A DNA stretch of 9,288 nucleotides from Bacteroides sp. CAG:144 (GCA_000434215.1 HF999740.1:4331-13618), one strand, 5' to 3'. Positions 1 to 6,708 are shown, counted from the first letter of the stretch. Numbers and translations are program-made. Notes: generated by a model from the sequence alone, not told the origin.

Positions 1-158
1 AAGGAGCCGGTATAGGAGCCGGAATCTACAAATCGACTGAAGAGGCGTTCTCTTCCCTGAAAAAAATTCAGATCATAGAACCCGACACCAAAAATATAGC
101 AGCTTACCAAGAGGCATACGCCCGCTGGAAAGGCATATTAGAAACCCTTATAAAATAA
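1..158 (+). CDS. xylB: Xylulokinase, C-terminal fragment (gene enters from the left edge)
   Basis: An open frame enters at base 3 and ends at a TAA at 156-158, giving the last 51 residues of a protein. The fragment begins [16 protein letters not shown], resembling the glycine-rich C-terminal helix region of FGGY-family carbohydrate kinases, and ends in a charged Tyr/Trp-containing helix (AYARWKGIL) as in Bacteroides-type xylulokinases. Xylulokinase phosphorylates D-xylulose with ATP to D-xylulose 5-phosphate in the cytoplasm, after xylose isomerase. The catalytic and ATP-binding core lies outside the window, so the assignment rests on this tail plus the tight linkage to xylA, which starts only 28 bases downstream and is probably co-transcribed. 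Another FGGY kinase is possible but unlikely in this context. Confidence 0.85.
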   Translation, partial: GAGIGAGIYKSTEEAFSSLKKIQIIEPDTKNIAAYQEAYARWKGILETLIK

Positions 159-186
159 TCTCAATATCAAAACAAATAACACGATT

Positions 187-1503
187 ATGGCAACAAAAGA
201 GTATTTTCCTCAAATAGGAAAAATCAAATTCGAAGGTAAAGAAAGTAAAAATCCTCTGGCATTCCGTTATTACGATCCCGAAAAAGTCATCAACGGAAAG
301 AAAATGAAAGATTGGCTGCGCTTCTCTATGGCATGGTGGCACACCCTCTGCGCCGAAGGTGGCGACCAATTCGGCGGCGGAACAAAAAAGTTCCCGTGGA
401 ACGAAGGTGCAACAGCGCTGGAACGTGCCAAAAACAAAATGGACGCCGGTTTTGAAATCATGCAAAAGATAGGCATCGAATTCTATTGTTTCCATGATGT
501 AGACCTTATTGAAGAAGGTAACAGCATCGAAGAATATGAAGCCAACATGAAAGAAATCGTGGCTTACGCCAAACAAAAACAAGCCGAGACCGGTATCAAA
601 TTATTGTGGGGTACTGCCAATGTATTCGGCCACGCCCGCTATATGAACGGTGCGGCTACCAATCCCGACTTTGATGTCGTAGCTCGCGCTGCCGTACAAA
701 TCAAAAACGCCATCGATGCTACCATCGAACTGGGCGGATCGAATTATGTATTCTGGGGCGGCCGCGAAGGTTATATGTCTCTGCTCAATACCGATCAAAA
801 ACGGGAGAAAGAGCATTTGGCCATGATGCTCACCATCGCTCGCGACTATGCCCGTGCAAAAGGTTTCAAAGGTACTTTCCTCATCGAACCGAAACCTATG
901 GAACCGACCAAACATCAATATGACGTGGATACCGAAACGGTTATCGGCTTCTTGAAAGCACACAACCTCGACAAAGATTTCAAAGTAAACATTGAGGTAA
1001 ATCACGCTACTCTCGCCGGTCATACTTTCGAACACGAACTGGCCGTAGCCGTAGATAACGGTATGCTGGGATCGATCGATGCCAACCGGGGTGATTATCA
1101 GAACGGATGGGATACCGACCAATTCCCCATCGACAACTACGAACTCACGCAAGCCATGATGCAGATTATCCGCAATGGCGGTCTCGGTAACGGAGGTATG
1201 AACTTTGACGCTAAAACCCGTCGTAACTCGACCGACCTCGAAGATATTTTCATTGCCCACATCGCCGGCATGGACGTTATGGCTCGTGCCCTCGAAAGCG
1301 CAGCCAACCTACTCAACGAGTCGCCCTACAAAAAAATGTTGGCCGACCGCTACGCCTCGTTCGACTCGGGCAAGGGTAAAGAATTCGAAGATGGCAAACT
1401 TAAACTCGAAGATGTCGTTGCATATGCCAAAACCAAAGGCGAACCCAAACAAACCAGCGGCAAACAAGAGTTGTACGAGGCTATCCTCAACATGTATTGC
1501 TAA
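187..1503 (+). CDS. xylA: Xylose isomerase
   Basis: Cytoplasmic metal-dependent enzyme that interconverts D-xylose and D-xylulose, the first step of the isomerase pathway. The 438-residue product has the full length of the class II (long N-terminus) enzymes, including those of Bacteroides. Active-site residues are all visible two positions after their E. coli numbers: His103 and Asp106 in the YCFHDVDL segment. The metal ligands are Glu234 (LIEPKP), Glu270 and His273 (NIEVNH), Asp298 (GSIDANRGD), Asp309 and Asp311 (GWDTDQFP) and Asp341 (NFDAKTRR). The family segment VFWGGREGY is at 188-196. The ATG at 187 gives the expected family N-terminus ([17 protein letters not shown]). No clear Shine-Dalgarno is present, as is usual in Bacteroidota. 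The gene lies 28 bases after xylB and 119 bases before xylE. Nothing is missing or truncated. Confidence 0.98.
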   Translation: MATKEYFPQIGKIKFEGKESKNPLAFRYYDPEKVINGKKMKDWLRFSMAWWHTLCAEGGDQFGGGTKKFPWNEGATALERAKNKMDAGFEIMQKIGIEFYCFHDVDLIEEGNSIEEYEANMKEIVAYAKQKQAETGIKLLWGTANVFGHARYMNGAATNPDFDVVARAAVQIKNAIDATIELGGSNYVFWGGREGYMSLLNTDQKREKEHLAMMLTIARDYARAKGFKGTFLIEPKPMEPTKHQYDVDTETVIGFLKAHNLDKDFKVNIEVNHATLAGHTFEHELAVAVDNGMLGSIDANRGDYQNGWDTDQFPIDNYELTQAMMQIIRNGGLGNGGMNFDAKTRRNSTDLEDIFIAHIAGMDVMARALESAANLLNESPYKKMLADRYASFDSGKGKEFEDGKLKLEDVVAYAKTKGEPKQTSGKQELYEAILNMYC

Positions 1504-1530
1504 CCCTTACATGGCTGCACGATAAATCAG

Positions 1531-1581
1531 TGTTTAGCGACAAAATCGAGCCACCCGCCGAAATTTGTCGCTAAACATTTT
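1531..1581 (+). terminator. 14-bp hairpin between xylA and xylE (terminator, attenuator or operator)
   Basis: A perfect inverted repeat has arms TGTTTAGCGACAAA (1531-1544) and its complement (1564-1577), separated by 19 bases. The right arm runs into CATTTTATC, a short T run. It could be a partial intrinsic terminator that lowers xylE relative to xylB-xylA, an mRNA-stabilising or processing hairpin, or a dyad operator for a xylose regulator. The rather long loop and only four Ts make a strong terminator less likely. The inverted repeat is seen directly; its role is inferred. Confidence 0.6.
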
Positions 1582-1622
1582 ATCATACCAAATGTCAACT
1601 TCTAAATCAATAAAACAATATC

Positions 1623-3107
1623 ATGAACTACGCAGAAAAGGGCGATAAAGCCTATCTTATTTCTATCGTGATGGTGGCTGTCATCGGAGGATTGTTATTC
1701 GGATACGACACGGCCGTCATCTCAGGAGCAGAAAAAGGTCTTCAAGCCTTCTTTATGGGAGCAAAAGACTTCGTTTACTCCGATGCCATACACGGTATAA
1801 CATCTTCCAGCGCATTGATCGGTTGTATTATCGGTAGCGCCATTTCGGGACTACTGGCATCGAATCTGGGACGTAAAAAAACACTTTTCATAGCCGGTAT
1901 CTGTTACCTCTTATCGGCTCTTGGGTCTTATTATCCGGAATTTCTTTTCTTCGAATACGGCAAACCCAGTCTCGACCTGCTCATCGCATTCAATTTCTAC
2001 CGGGTATTAGGCGGTATAGGTGTAGGTCTTGCCTCGGCTATATGCCCCATGTATATAGCAGAAATCGCCCCCAGTAACATTAGGGGAACTCTTGTATCGT
2101 GGAACCAATTTGCCATCATCTTCGGACAACTTGTCGTTTACTTTGTCAACTTCCTTATCTTGGGCGACAACATCAATCCCGTCGTGAAAGCCATAGATGG
2201 AGTAAATCAAATCTTAAACCCCGGAGAATCGATTTGGGTTACCGAAACAGGTTGGCGCCTGATGTTCGGTAGCGAAGCATTCCCCGCCGCACTTTTCTCA
2301 TTGCTCGTACTGCTCGTTCCCGAAACGCCCCGTTATCTGGCAATGACCGGTCGTGACGAAAAAGCGCTCTCGGTTCTGAGCCGTATCAACGGAATAGCTC
2401 AAGCCAAAATCATTCTGGCCGACATCAAAGCCACTGCTCACGAAAAAACCGAAAAACTGTTTACTTACGGCTGGATGGTCATCTTCATCGGCATCATGCT
2501 CAGCGTGTTCCAACAAGCCGTAGGTATCAACGCGGTACTTTATTTTGCGCCTCGTATTTTCGAAAGCATGGGTATGGGCAACCCCATGATACAAACTGTC
2601 ATTATGGGTATCGTCAATATCTCATTTACTCTCGTTGCCGTATTCACCGTCGAAAAATTCGGTCGTAAACCTCTGCTTATCACCGGTTCCATAGGTATGG
2701 GAATAGGAGCATTTAGTGTTGCTCTCTGTAACATCGTATCATTACCTCCTATCATTTCTGTTATTAGCATTATGGTGTATTCGGCATCATTTATGTTCTC
2801 TTGGGGACCAATATGCTGGGTGCTTATCGCCGAAATCTTCCCCAACACCATACGTGGAGCCGCCGTTGCCATTGCCGTTGCATTCCAATGGATATTCAAC
2901 TTCATCGTATCGTCGACTTTCGTTCCCATGTATAACATGAGCGTAGGCGATATGGGCGACAAATTCGGACACATGTTTGCTTACGCCCTTTACGGCATCA
3001 TCTGTGTCATAGCCGCCATCTTCGTATGGAAACTCGTCCCCGAGACCAAAGGCAAGACACTCGAAGATATGAGTAAATTGTGGAAAAACCGTAAAAATCA
3101 TATATAG
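1623..3107 (+). CDS. xylE: D-xylose:proton symporter, MFS sugar-porter family
   Basis: Inner-membrane 12-helix transporter importing D-xylose with a proton. The 494-residue product carries the sugar-porter signatures in order: GGLLFGYDTAVISG (22-35), NLGRKK (81-86), PMYIAEIAPSNIRG (142-155), PETPRYL (233-239), QQAVGINAVLYFAP (297-310), EKFGRK (344-349) and PETKGKTLE (473-481). Residues matching the E. coli XylE proton and xylose sites are kept: Asp29, Arg127, Glu147, Arg154, Gln162, Gln297, Gln298, Asn303, Tyr307, Asn332, Trp399, Glu404, Arg411, Gln422 and Trp423. This supports xylose rather than generic sugar specificity. An insert at about 180-210 between helices 5 and 6 (GDNINPVVKAIDG onward) is typical of XylE-like members. 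The ATG at 1623 gives a short cytoplasmic N-terminus directly before helix 1. It completes the xylB-xylA-xylE set, with a hairpin upstream and a terminator downstream. Confidence 0.95.
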   Translation: MNYAEKGDKAYLISIVMVAVIGGLLFGYDTAVISGAEKGLQAFFMGAKDFVYSDAIHGITSSSALIGCIIGSAISGLLASNLGRKKTLFIAGICYLLSALGSYYPEFLFFEYGKPSLDLLIAFNFYRVLGGIGVGLASAICPMYIAEIAPSNIRGTLVSWNQFAIIFGQLVVYFVNFLILGDNINPVVKAIDGVNQILNPGESIWVTETGWRLMFGSEAFPAALFSLLVLLVPETPRYLAMTGRDEKALSVLSRINGIAQAKIILADIKATAHEKTEKLFTYGWMVIFIGIMLSVFQQAVGINAVLYFAPRIFESMGMGNPMIQTVIMGIVNISFTLVAVFTVEKFGRKPLLITGSIGMGIGAFSVALCNIVSLPPIISVISIMVYSASFMFSWGPICWVLIAEIFPNTIRGAAVAIAVAFQWIFNFIVSSTFVPMYNMSVGDMGDKFGHMFAYALYGIICVIAAIFVWKLVPETKGKTLEDMSKLWKNRKNHI

Positions 3108-3136
3108 GAATAATTACTGCTAATTTCCCGAAAGAA

Positions 3137-3178
3137 GTGAGTAGCTGACAAGAACTTGTCAGCTACTCACCTTTTTCT
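3137..3178 (+). terminator. Rho-independent terminator after xylE
   Basis: A perfect 16-bp inverted repeat has arms at 3137-3152 (starting GTGAGTAGCTG) and 3155-3170, almost back to back, so the real loop is about four to six bases. CTTTTTCT follows at once. The hairpin lies 30 bases after the xylE stop and closes the xylose operon. The reverse strand has no comparable T run, so termination should act mainly on + strand transcription. Confidence 0.9.
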
Positions 3179-3460
3179 ATCAATACATTTGCCACTCATA
3201 TACGAAACGAAAATTTTCTATCAGCAGTTCCCTTATTATCTTGAAATACAAAAAACGAAAGAATTTTATCGCAAATAAAATTTCCCCGCATACACTTAAT
3301 AAGTAATCATGACTATAAGAGAAGAAAAATAGACTCTCTATTGAACACCTTTTCGAAGTCTTCTGCCGCCCCTTTGTGATGACACGATTACAAAAGAAAA
3401 AAACAGTCCTTTAACAAAAGATTCCTCGCATGTTTGCATCTGCCCGGAAGGACATATGAT
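3179..3460. other. Gene-free spacer, no recognisable element
   Basis: About 280 bases of AT-rich DNA between the xylose operon terminator and the first dispersed repeat. I see no open frame with family resemblance on either strand, no tRNA-like fold, no strong hairpin and no good TAnnTTTG promoter. It may be decayed sequence or hold regulatory sites I cannot recognise. Confidence 0.5.
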
Positions 3461-3523
3461 TGTCATTCTAAACGAAGCGAAAGCGTAGTGAAGAATCTCA
3501 TACCAAGCAGTACATTTTGCATG
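3461..3523 (+). repeat. 63-bp dispersed repeat, left copy of an inverted pair
   Basis: Begins TGTCATTCTAAACGAAGCGA and continues through GTGAAGAATCTCATACC to TTTTGCATG. The same 63-bp unit occurs in reverse orientation at 6473-6535. The two align without gaps with seven mismatches, all in the first 26 bases. The remaining 37 bases (3487-3523) are identical. The unit contains the TGTCATTC...GAATCTC core that recurs in degenerate form around it. It looks like a noncoding dispersed intergenic repeat, not an insertion sequence: no transposase and no clear target duplication are visible. Confidence 0.85.
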
Positions 3524-3660
3524 GAACGAAGTAAAACGAAGAATCTCTGCCGATAGAGAGGCGGGGATTCCTCACATTCGGACAAAGCCGATAAGAAAAC
3601 TTTGGGAATTTCTTCACCGGCTTACCCACCTCACACGGAATGACAAAATGTCATCTCAAA
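3524..3660. repeat. Degenerate dispersed repeat copies (left cluster)
   Basis: Further weaker members of the TGTCATTC...GAATCTC family. A + copy remnant (GGAACGAAGTAAAACGAAG then AATCTC) ends near 3546. Minus-orientation pieces lie near 3564-3580 (GGGGATTCCTCACATTCGG) and at 3606-3645 (GAATTTCTTCACC through GGAATGACA). Another + half starts at 3648 (TGTCATCTCAAATG). Divergence is high, so exact boundaries are uncertain. This is noncoding DNA upstream of the rnpB promoter. Confidence 0.65.
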
Positions 3661-3733
3661 TGTATGGAACGAGGTTCGCTTGGAAAATCCTGCGAGTTTA
3701 TCGTATTTTTACAATCGATTTTATGAAGAGACG

Positions 3734-3764
3734 TTGGTAGAACAACCGAAATACCGTATCTTTG
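3734..3764 (+). promoter_or_regulatory. Bacteroidota-type promoter for rnpB
   Basis: The -7 element TATCTTTG (3757-3764) fits the TAnnTTTG consensus exactly. A TTG (3734-3736, in CGTTGG) lies 20 bases before it, as expected for the -33 element read by the Bacteroidota primary sigma factor. The predicted start falls at about 3770, at the first base of the RNase P RNA P1 helix, which independently supports the call. Confidence 0.85.
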
Positions 3765-3770
3765 TATTTT

Positions 3771-4121
3771 AACAGCAGGACAGTCTGTCGCTCGTGGAAA
3801 CGCGAGAGGAAAGTCCGGGCAACACAGGGCACCATATTTCTTAACGGGAAGCTGTCTGTAAAGGCAGAGTAGCGTAACAGAAAATAACCGCTGCTTCGGC
3901 AGCAAGGGTGAAAAGGTGAGGTAAGAGCTCACCGGTCTTTGTGGCGACACAGAGAGCCGTACGTCTTATGGGTTGCAAGGTTATGTACACCGGCGCTATC
4001 AGGGCTGCTCGTCCGATGCCGGGGGGTAAACCGCTTGATCTTTATGGCAACATAAAGGCCAGATAAATGACAGACGCTTTCTCTCGGGAAAGTACAGAAC
4101 CCGGCTTATCGTCCTGCTGTT
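3771..4121 (+). ncRNA. rnpB: RNase P RNA, bacterial type A
   Basis: Catalytic RNA that, with the RnpA protein, cleaves the 5' leader from precursor tRNAs. The ends pair as helix P1: AACAGCAGGAC (3771-3781) with GTCCTGCTGTT (4111-4121). Conserved regions appear in the right order. GAGGAAAGTCCGGGC is at 3806-3820. ACAGAAA is at 3877-3883, followed by TAACCGC. GGTAAGAGCTCACCGG is at 3919-3934. GGTAAACCGCTTGAT is at 4025-4039. AGATAAATGACAGACG is at 4061-4076. ACAGAACCCGGCTTA is at 4094-4108. The length of about 350 bases is normal for type A. It has its own promoter just upstream, and P1 plus the following T run can act as its terminator. Confidence 0.97.
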
Positions 4122-4126
4122 TTTTT
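4111..4126 (+). terminator. Putative rnpB terminator formed by helix P1 strand and T run
   Basis: The 3' strand of P1 (GTCCTGCTGT) is followed by seven Ts (4120-4126). The partner strand is 330 bases upstream at the 5' end of the RNA, so termination would depend on a closed long-range helix or on local structure before P1. The yihY start codon comes only 15 bases after the T run, so termination here may be incomplete. Confidence 0.5.
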
Positions 4127-4141
4127 AATAAAACTTCCGGC

Positions 4142-5518
4142 ATGGCAGCGACAAAACAAAAAAAATGGCGCATTATTTTTCGTCGGACATATCGGTTTAT
4201 CATATATGATATGTGGCGTATTACGGGAAATGAAGTTTCCGGTAGCCGCCATCGGCTCATCAATCTGATGAAGACCATTTATCTCTCGATACAACGTTTT
4301 ATCGCCGATGATTTGCAGGCACGCGCCGCCGCACTCACGTTCAATACGTTGCTGGCCATTGTTCCGGCGCTGGCATTGGTCTTTGCCGTAGCAAAAGGAT
4401 TTGGTTTCCAGACCATCGTACAAAGTCAATTATTCGACTACTTCCCCGCTCAGCGAGAGGCTTTGGAGCAGGCCATGACTTTTGTCGATTCTTATTTAGC
4501 GCAAACCAAAGACGGCATTTTTGTGGGAGTGGGTATCCTTTTCCTCATGTGGTCGGTCGTGAGTCTGCTGAATAGCGTCGAGACGACATTCAACGATATA
4601 TGGCAGGTGTCAAAACAGCGATCGATATATCGTAAAATTGTCGATTATATCGCTATTATGGTGTTGTTGCCCATTTTGATGATCGTTGCCGGCGGATTGT
4701 CGATTTTCGTTACATCGGGTATCGATACCAAACCGATGTTGGCTTTTTTGAGTCCTGTGTTGCGTTTTGTATTGGCGATAAGTCCTTATATTTTGACTTG
4801 TATCGTTTTTACGGCTTTATATATTTTGGTTCCCAATACGAGGGTCAAGTTTTGGAATGCTCTGGTATCGGGGGTAATATGCGGCTTGTCGTTCCAGTTG
4901 TTGCAGTTTGTCTATATCAGCGGTCAGGTATGGGTTTCTCGTTACAATGCCATATACGGCAGTTTTGCTTTCCTGCTTTTGTTTCTGTTATGGATGTGGA
5001 TTTCGTGGCTCATTTGCCTTTTCGGGGCGGTTCTTTCGTATTCTTCCCAAAACGTCGAAAAATTCAATTTCGATAAAGACATAAAAAATATCAGCCGTAG
5101 ATATAAAGATTTTGTCGTGCTGGTGGTTGTTTCGGTCATCGTACAGCGTTTTGTACGGGGAGAGGCTCCGCTCACCCGACATCAGATAGCGTCGTCTTAT
5201 CGCATACCAGTACGCCTTACGGGACAGGTCTTGCAACAGTTGTTGGAGGCCAAAATCATACGAGGTACACCTACCTCCGACGAACGTGTGTGGGCGTATA
5301 TGCCGGCAATCGATGTGTCGAGGTTGAGTGTGGGCATGCTTTTGAGGCGTCTCGACCGTAACGGGTCGGAAAATTTCAAGATCGACCGCCGTCTTTATCA
5401 TAAGCAGTGGCGGGCTATGCTCGATACTCGGGAGGCCTCGTATCTCAAAGGCGATACGATGCTGGTAAAAGATTTGGATTTCAATTCTTTCATGAAAGAT
5501 ATAAAAATTGAAGAGTAG
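4142..5518 (+). CDS. YihY/BrkB-family inner-membrane protein with C-terminal winged-helix-like domain
   Basis: Polytopic membrane protein of the YihY/BrkB (UPF0761) family, historically called ribonuclease BN-like; its biochemical role is not established. From the ATG at 4142 it has 458 residues. Hydrophobic segments lie near 65-85, 127-147, 168-191, 205-231, 238-260 and 272-300, giving six helices. Family features include AAALTFNTLLAIVPALAL (63-80), the SLLNSVETTFNDIW stretch (141-154) and YGSFAFLLLFLLWMWISWL with LFGAVLSY (272-300). Residues 322-390 (for example LTRHQIASSYRIP and GQVLQQLLEAKII) look like a winged helix-turn-helix, followed by a basic tail. In-frame ATGs further upstream (such as 4067) lie inside rnpB and are rejected. 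The start at 4142 keeps the IYDMWRITGNEVSG stretch that I recall from Bacteroides homologues. The coding strand is notably G- and T-rich compared with xylA, xylE and rpoD. Confidence 0.9.
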   Translation: MAATKQKKWRIIFRRTYRFIIYDMWRITGNEVSGSRHRLINLMKTIYLSIQRFIADDLQARAAALTFNTLLAIVPALALVFAVAKGFGFQTIVQSQLFDYFPAQREALEQAMTFVDSYLAQTKDGIFVGVGILFLMWSVVSLLNSVETTFNDIWQVSKQRSIYRKIVDYIAIMVLLPILMIVAGGLSIFVTSGIDTKPMLAFLSPVLRFVLAISPYILTCIVFTALYILVPNTRVKFWNALVSGVICGLSFQLLQFVYISGQVWVSRYNAIYGSFAFLLLFLLWMWISWLICLFGAVLSYSSQNVEKFNFDKDIKNISRRYKDFVVLVVVSVIVQRFVRGEAPLTRHQIASSYRIPVRLTGQVLQQLLEAKIIRGTPTSDERVWAYMPAIDVSRLSVGMLLRRLDRNGSENFKIDRRLYHKQWRAMLDTREASYLKGDTMLVKDLDFNSFMKDIKIEE

Positions 5519-5542
5519 ATAAGCATTTAAATAAGATGTGGT

Positions 5543-5917
5543 ATGAGCGTACTAGGTAATATTATTTGGCTGGTTTTCGGAGGCTTCTTCATAGCTTTGG
5601 AATATTTGGTATCTGGTTTTTTATTATGCTGTACCATCATCGGTATACCTTTCGGGTTACAGGGTTTCAAGATAGGATTGGTAGCCCTTTTGCCTTTCAG
5701 TCAAACGACTGTTGTCGAGGAAGGTAGCCGTAGTTGCCTCGAAATCATCATGAATGTGATTTGGTTTTTTATCGGAGGCATTTGGATTGCATTGAGTCAT
5801 CTTGGCTGGGGATTACTTTTCTGTATTACGATTGTGGGCATTCCGTTCGGTATCCAGCATTTCAAGCTCATGCGGGTGGCTTTGTTTCCTTTTGGCCGGA
5901 CGGTTATCCCTTCTTGA
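5543..5917 (+). CDS. YccF-domain small inner-membrane protein
   Basis: A 124-residue hydrophobic protein with two tandem copies of the YccF (DUF307) motif. The first (about 5-52) contains GNIIWLVFGG, then IIGIPFGLQGFKIGLVALLPF. The second (about 71-117) contains NVIWFFIGG, then IVGIPFGIQHFKLMRVALFPF. Each half would supply membrane-spanning hydrophobic segments around an IGIPFG loop, suggesting origin by internal duplication, as is usual for this family. Molecular function is unknown; E. coli YccF is an inner-membrane protein. It begins 24 bases after the yihY stop on the same strand and probably shares its transcript. The length is normal for the family and the start is the first ATG giving the complete first repeat. 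Confidence 0.92.
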   Translation: MSVLGNIIWLVFGGFFIALEYLVSGFLLCCTIIGIPFGLQGFKIGLVALLPFSQTTVVEEGSRSCLEIIMNVIWFFIGGIWIALSHLGWGLLFCITIVGIPFGIQHFKLMRVALFPFGRTVIPS

Positions 5918-5947
5918 AGTTCTCCTTTTTGTGATATAGTCGAAAGT

Positions 5948-5979
5948 AGAGTCCGAAACCTGTTTTTTACTTCGGCTCT
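5948..5979 (+). terminator. Possible weak terminator hairpin after yccF
   Basis: AGAG-T-CCGAA (5948-5957, with one bulged T) can pair with TTCGGCTCT (5971-5979) around a 13-base loop that is itself T-rich. It lies about 30 bases after the yccF stop. The bases that follow (TTGGCGTTTCG) form only a broken T run, so termination strength is doubtful. Confidence 0.4.
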
Positions 5980-5997
5980 TTGGCGTTTCGAGTGTAT

Positions 5998-6475
5998 GTA
6001 AGGAATCTCAAATAAGATGTTTTCTTTGGATATGAGATTCTTCACTCGGCTCGTGCTACGTTCAGAATGACATATATTTTCAAGAACGATAGTTTCTTGT
6101 CATTCCGATGTACCAGCGAGGAATTTCATAACTTTTTTACAAATATTGTCATTCCAAATAGATATGAGGAATCTCATGAGAAATATACGTTTAACAGGAG
6201 ATTCTTCCTCCCTTACGGTCGTCAGAATGACATGCGTTTTCAAGGGCGGCAGCCCTTTGTCATTTCAAGCAAGGCCGGTGGCCCGACAAGGAATCTCCTC
6301 CTTCCTACTCGTAACGGTGGCGATTGTACTCTCGCTTGGAGGGAGATTCTTCTCGGCAAAGCCTTTCAGAATAACATTGCTCCGTGAAGGCTGCATCACT
6401 GAATAAGAGATTCTTCTGAGTTATATCCCTCAGAATTACATCAATGTCATCTCGAACGAAGCTGAGAGATCTCAT
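5998..6475. repeat. Cluster of about nine degenerate dispersed repeats in both orientations
   Basis: Noncoding DNA after yccF, packed with diverged TGTCATTC...GAATCTC units of about 30-40 bp. I place a + half at about 6000-6010. Minus copies lie at 6034-6072 (GAGATTCTTCACTCGGCTCG onward), 6198-6232, 6343-6375 and 6407-6440. Plus copies lie at 6098-6129, 6147-6177, 6258-6298 and 6445-6475. The termini (TGTCATTC and GAATCTC or their complements) are conserved while the centres vary. Neighbouring + and - copies could fold into hairpins. No protein-coding gene is credible here; short open frames crossing the cluster translate the repeats themselves. Confidence 0.75.
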
Positions 6476-6535
6476 GCAAAATGTACTGCTTGGTATGAGA
6501 TTCTTCACTTCGCTCACACTACATTCAGAATGACA
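6473..6535 (-). repeat. 63-bp dispersed repeat, right copy of an inverted pair
   Basis: Reverse complement of the unit at 3461-3523. It is identical over 37 bases (6473-6509) and matches overall at 56 of 63 positions. On the + strand it starts CATGCAAAATGTACTGCTTG and ends CATTCAGAATGACA. The identical part includes the unique-looking centre between the repeat cores, not just the conserved ends, so the two copies share recent descent or have been homogenised. Confidence 0.85.
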
Positions 6536-6708
6536 TTTCTGTCATTTACAACAGACAATTCGGTTAAGGGCTGTTAAGCATATAAAGGTCTCTATTAAAA
6601 ATAGCTAAGCCGTATAATAAAGGGAAACATCGGCACGTATATTGTATTAAATTTAACGAGTACAAATCTTAAAATCAAATTTATTATTAACAATTAATCT
6701 ATATCGAC
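6536..6708 (+). promoter_or_regulatory. Upstream region of the htrA-type gene
   Basis: AT-rich leader between the last repeat and the protease start codon, and the likely location of its promoter. I see no exact TAnnTTTG box; TATATTG near 6639 is one base short of it. HtrA genes are commonly envelope-stress induced, so an alternative sigma factor is possible, but no recognisable binding site can be named. Confidence 0.4.

Noticed and set aside
601..1260. Long minus-strand open frame of 219 codons opposite xylA
   Set aside because: It is a shadow of the xylA codon pattern; the + strand frame has every catalytic residue of xylose isomerase.
3651..3950. Minus-strand open frame of 99 codons
   Set aside because: It is antisense to the rnpB promoter and the 5' half of RNase P RNA and shows no protein family features.
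4067..4141. Upstream in-frame extension of the YihY gene to an ATG at 4067
   Set aside because: The segment lies within conserved 3' parts of RNase P RNA (AGATAAATGACAGACG and ACAGAACCCGGCTTA), so the open frame there is chance. The family-like protein sequence begins after 4142.
6067..6406. Two overlapping + strand open frames of 86-106 codons
   Set aside because: They run through the dispersed repeat cluster, their translations are repeat sequence without family resemblance, and they overlap each other in different frames.
5998..6535. CRISPR-like array
   Set aside because: The units alternate in orientation, are strongly diverged, have irregular spacing, and no cas gene is nearby. This does not fit direct repeats with regular spacers.
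3461..6535. Composite transposon carrying rnpB-yihY-yccF
   Set aside because: The flanking 63-bp inverted repeats enclose no transposase or integrase, no target-site duplication is visible, and the cargo is a core housekeeping RNA gene. A chromosomal inversion is the simpler reading.
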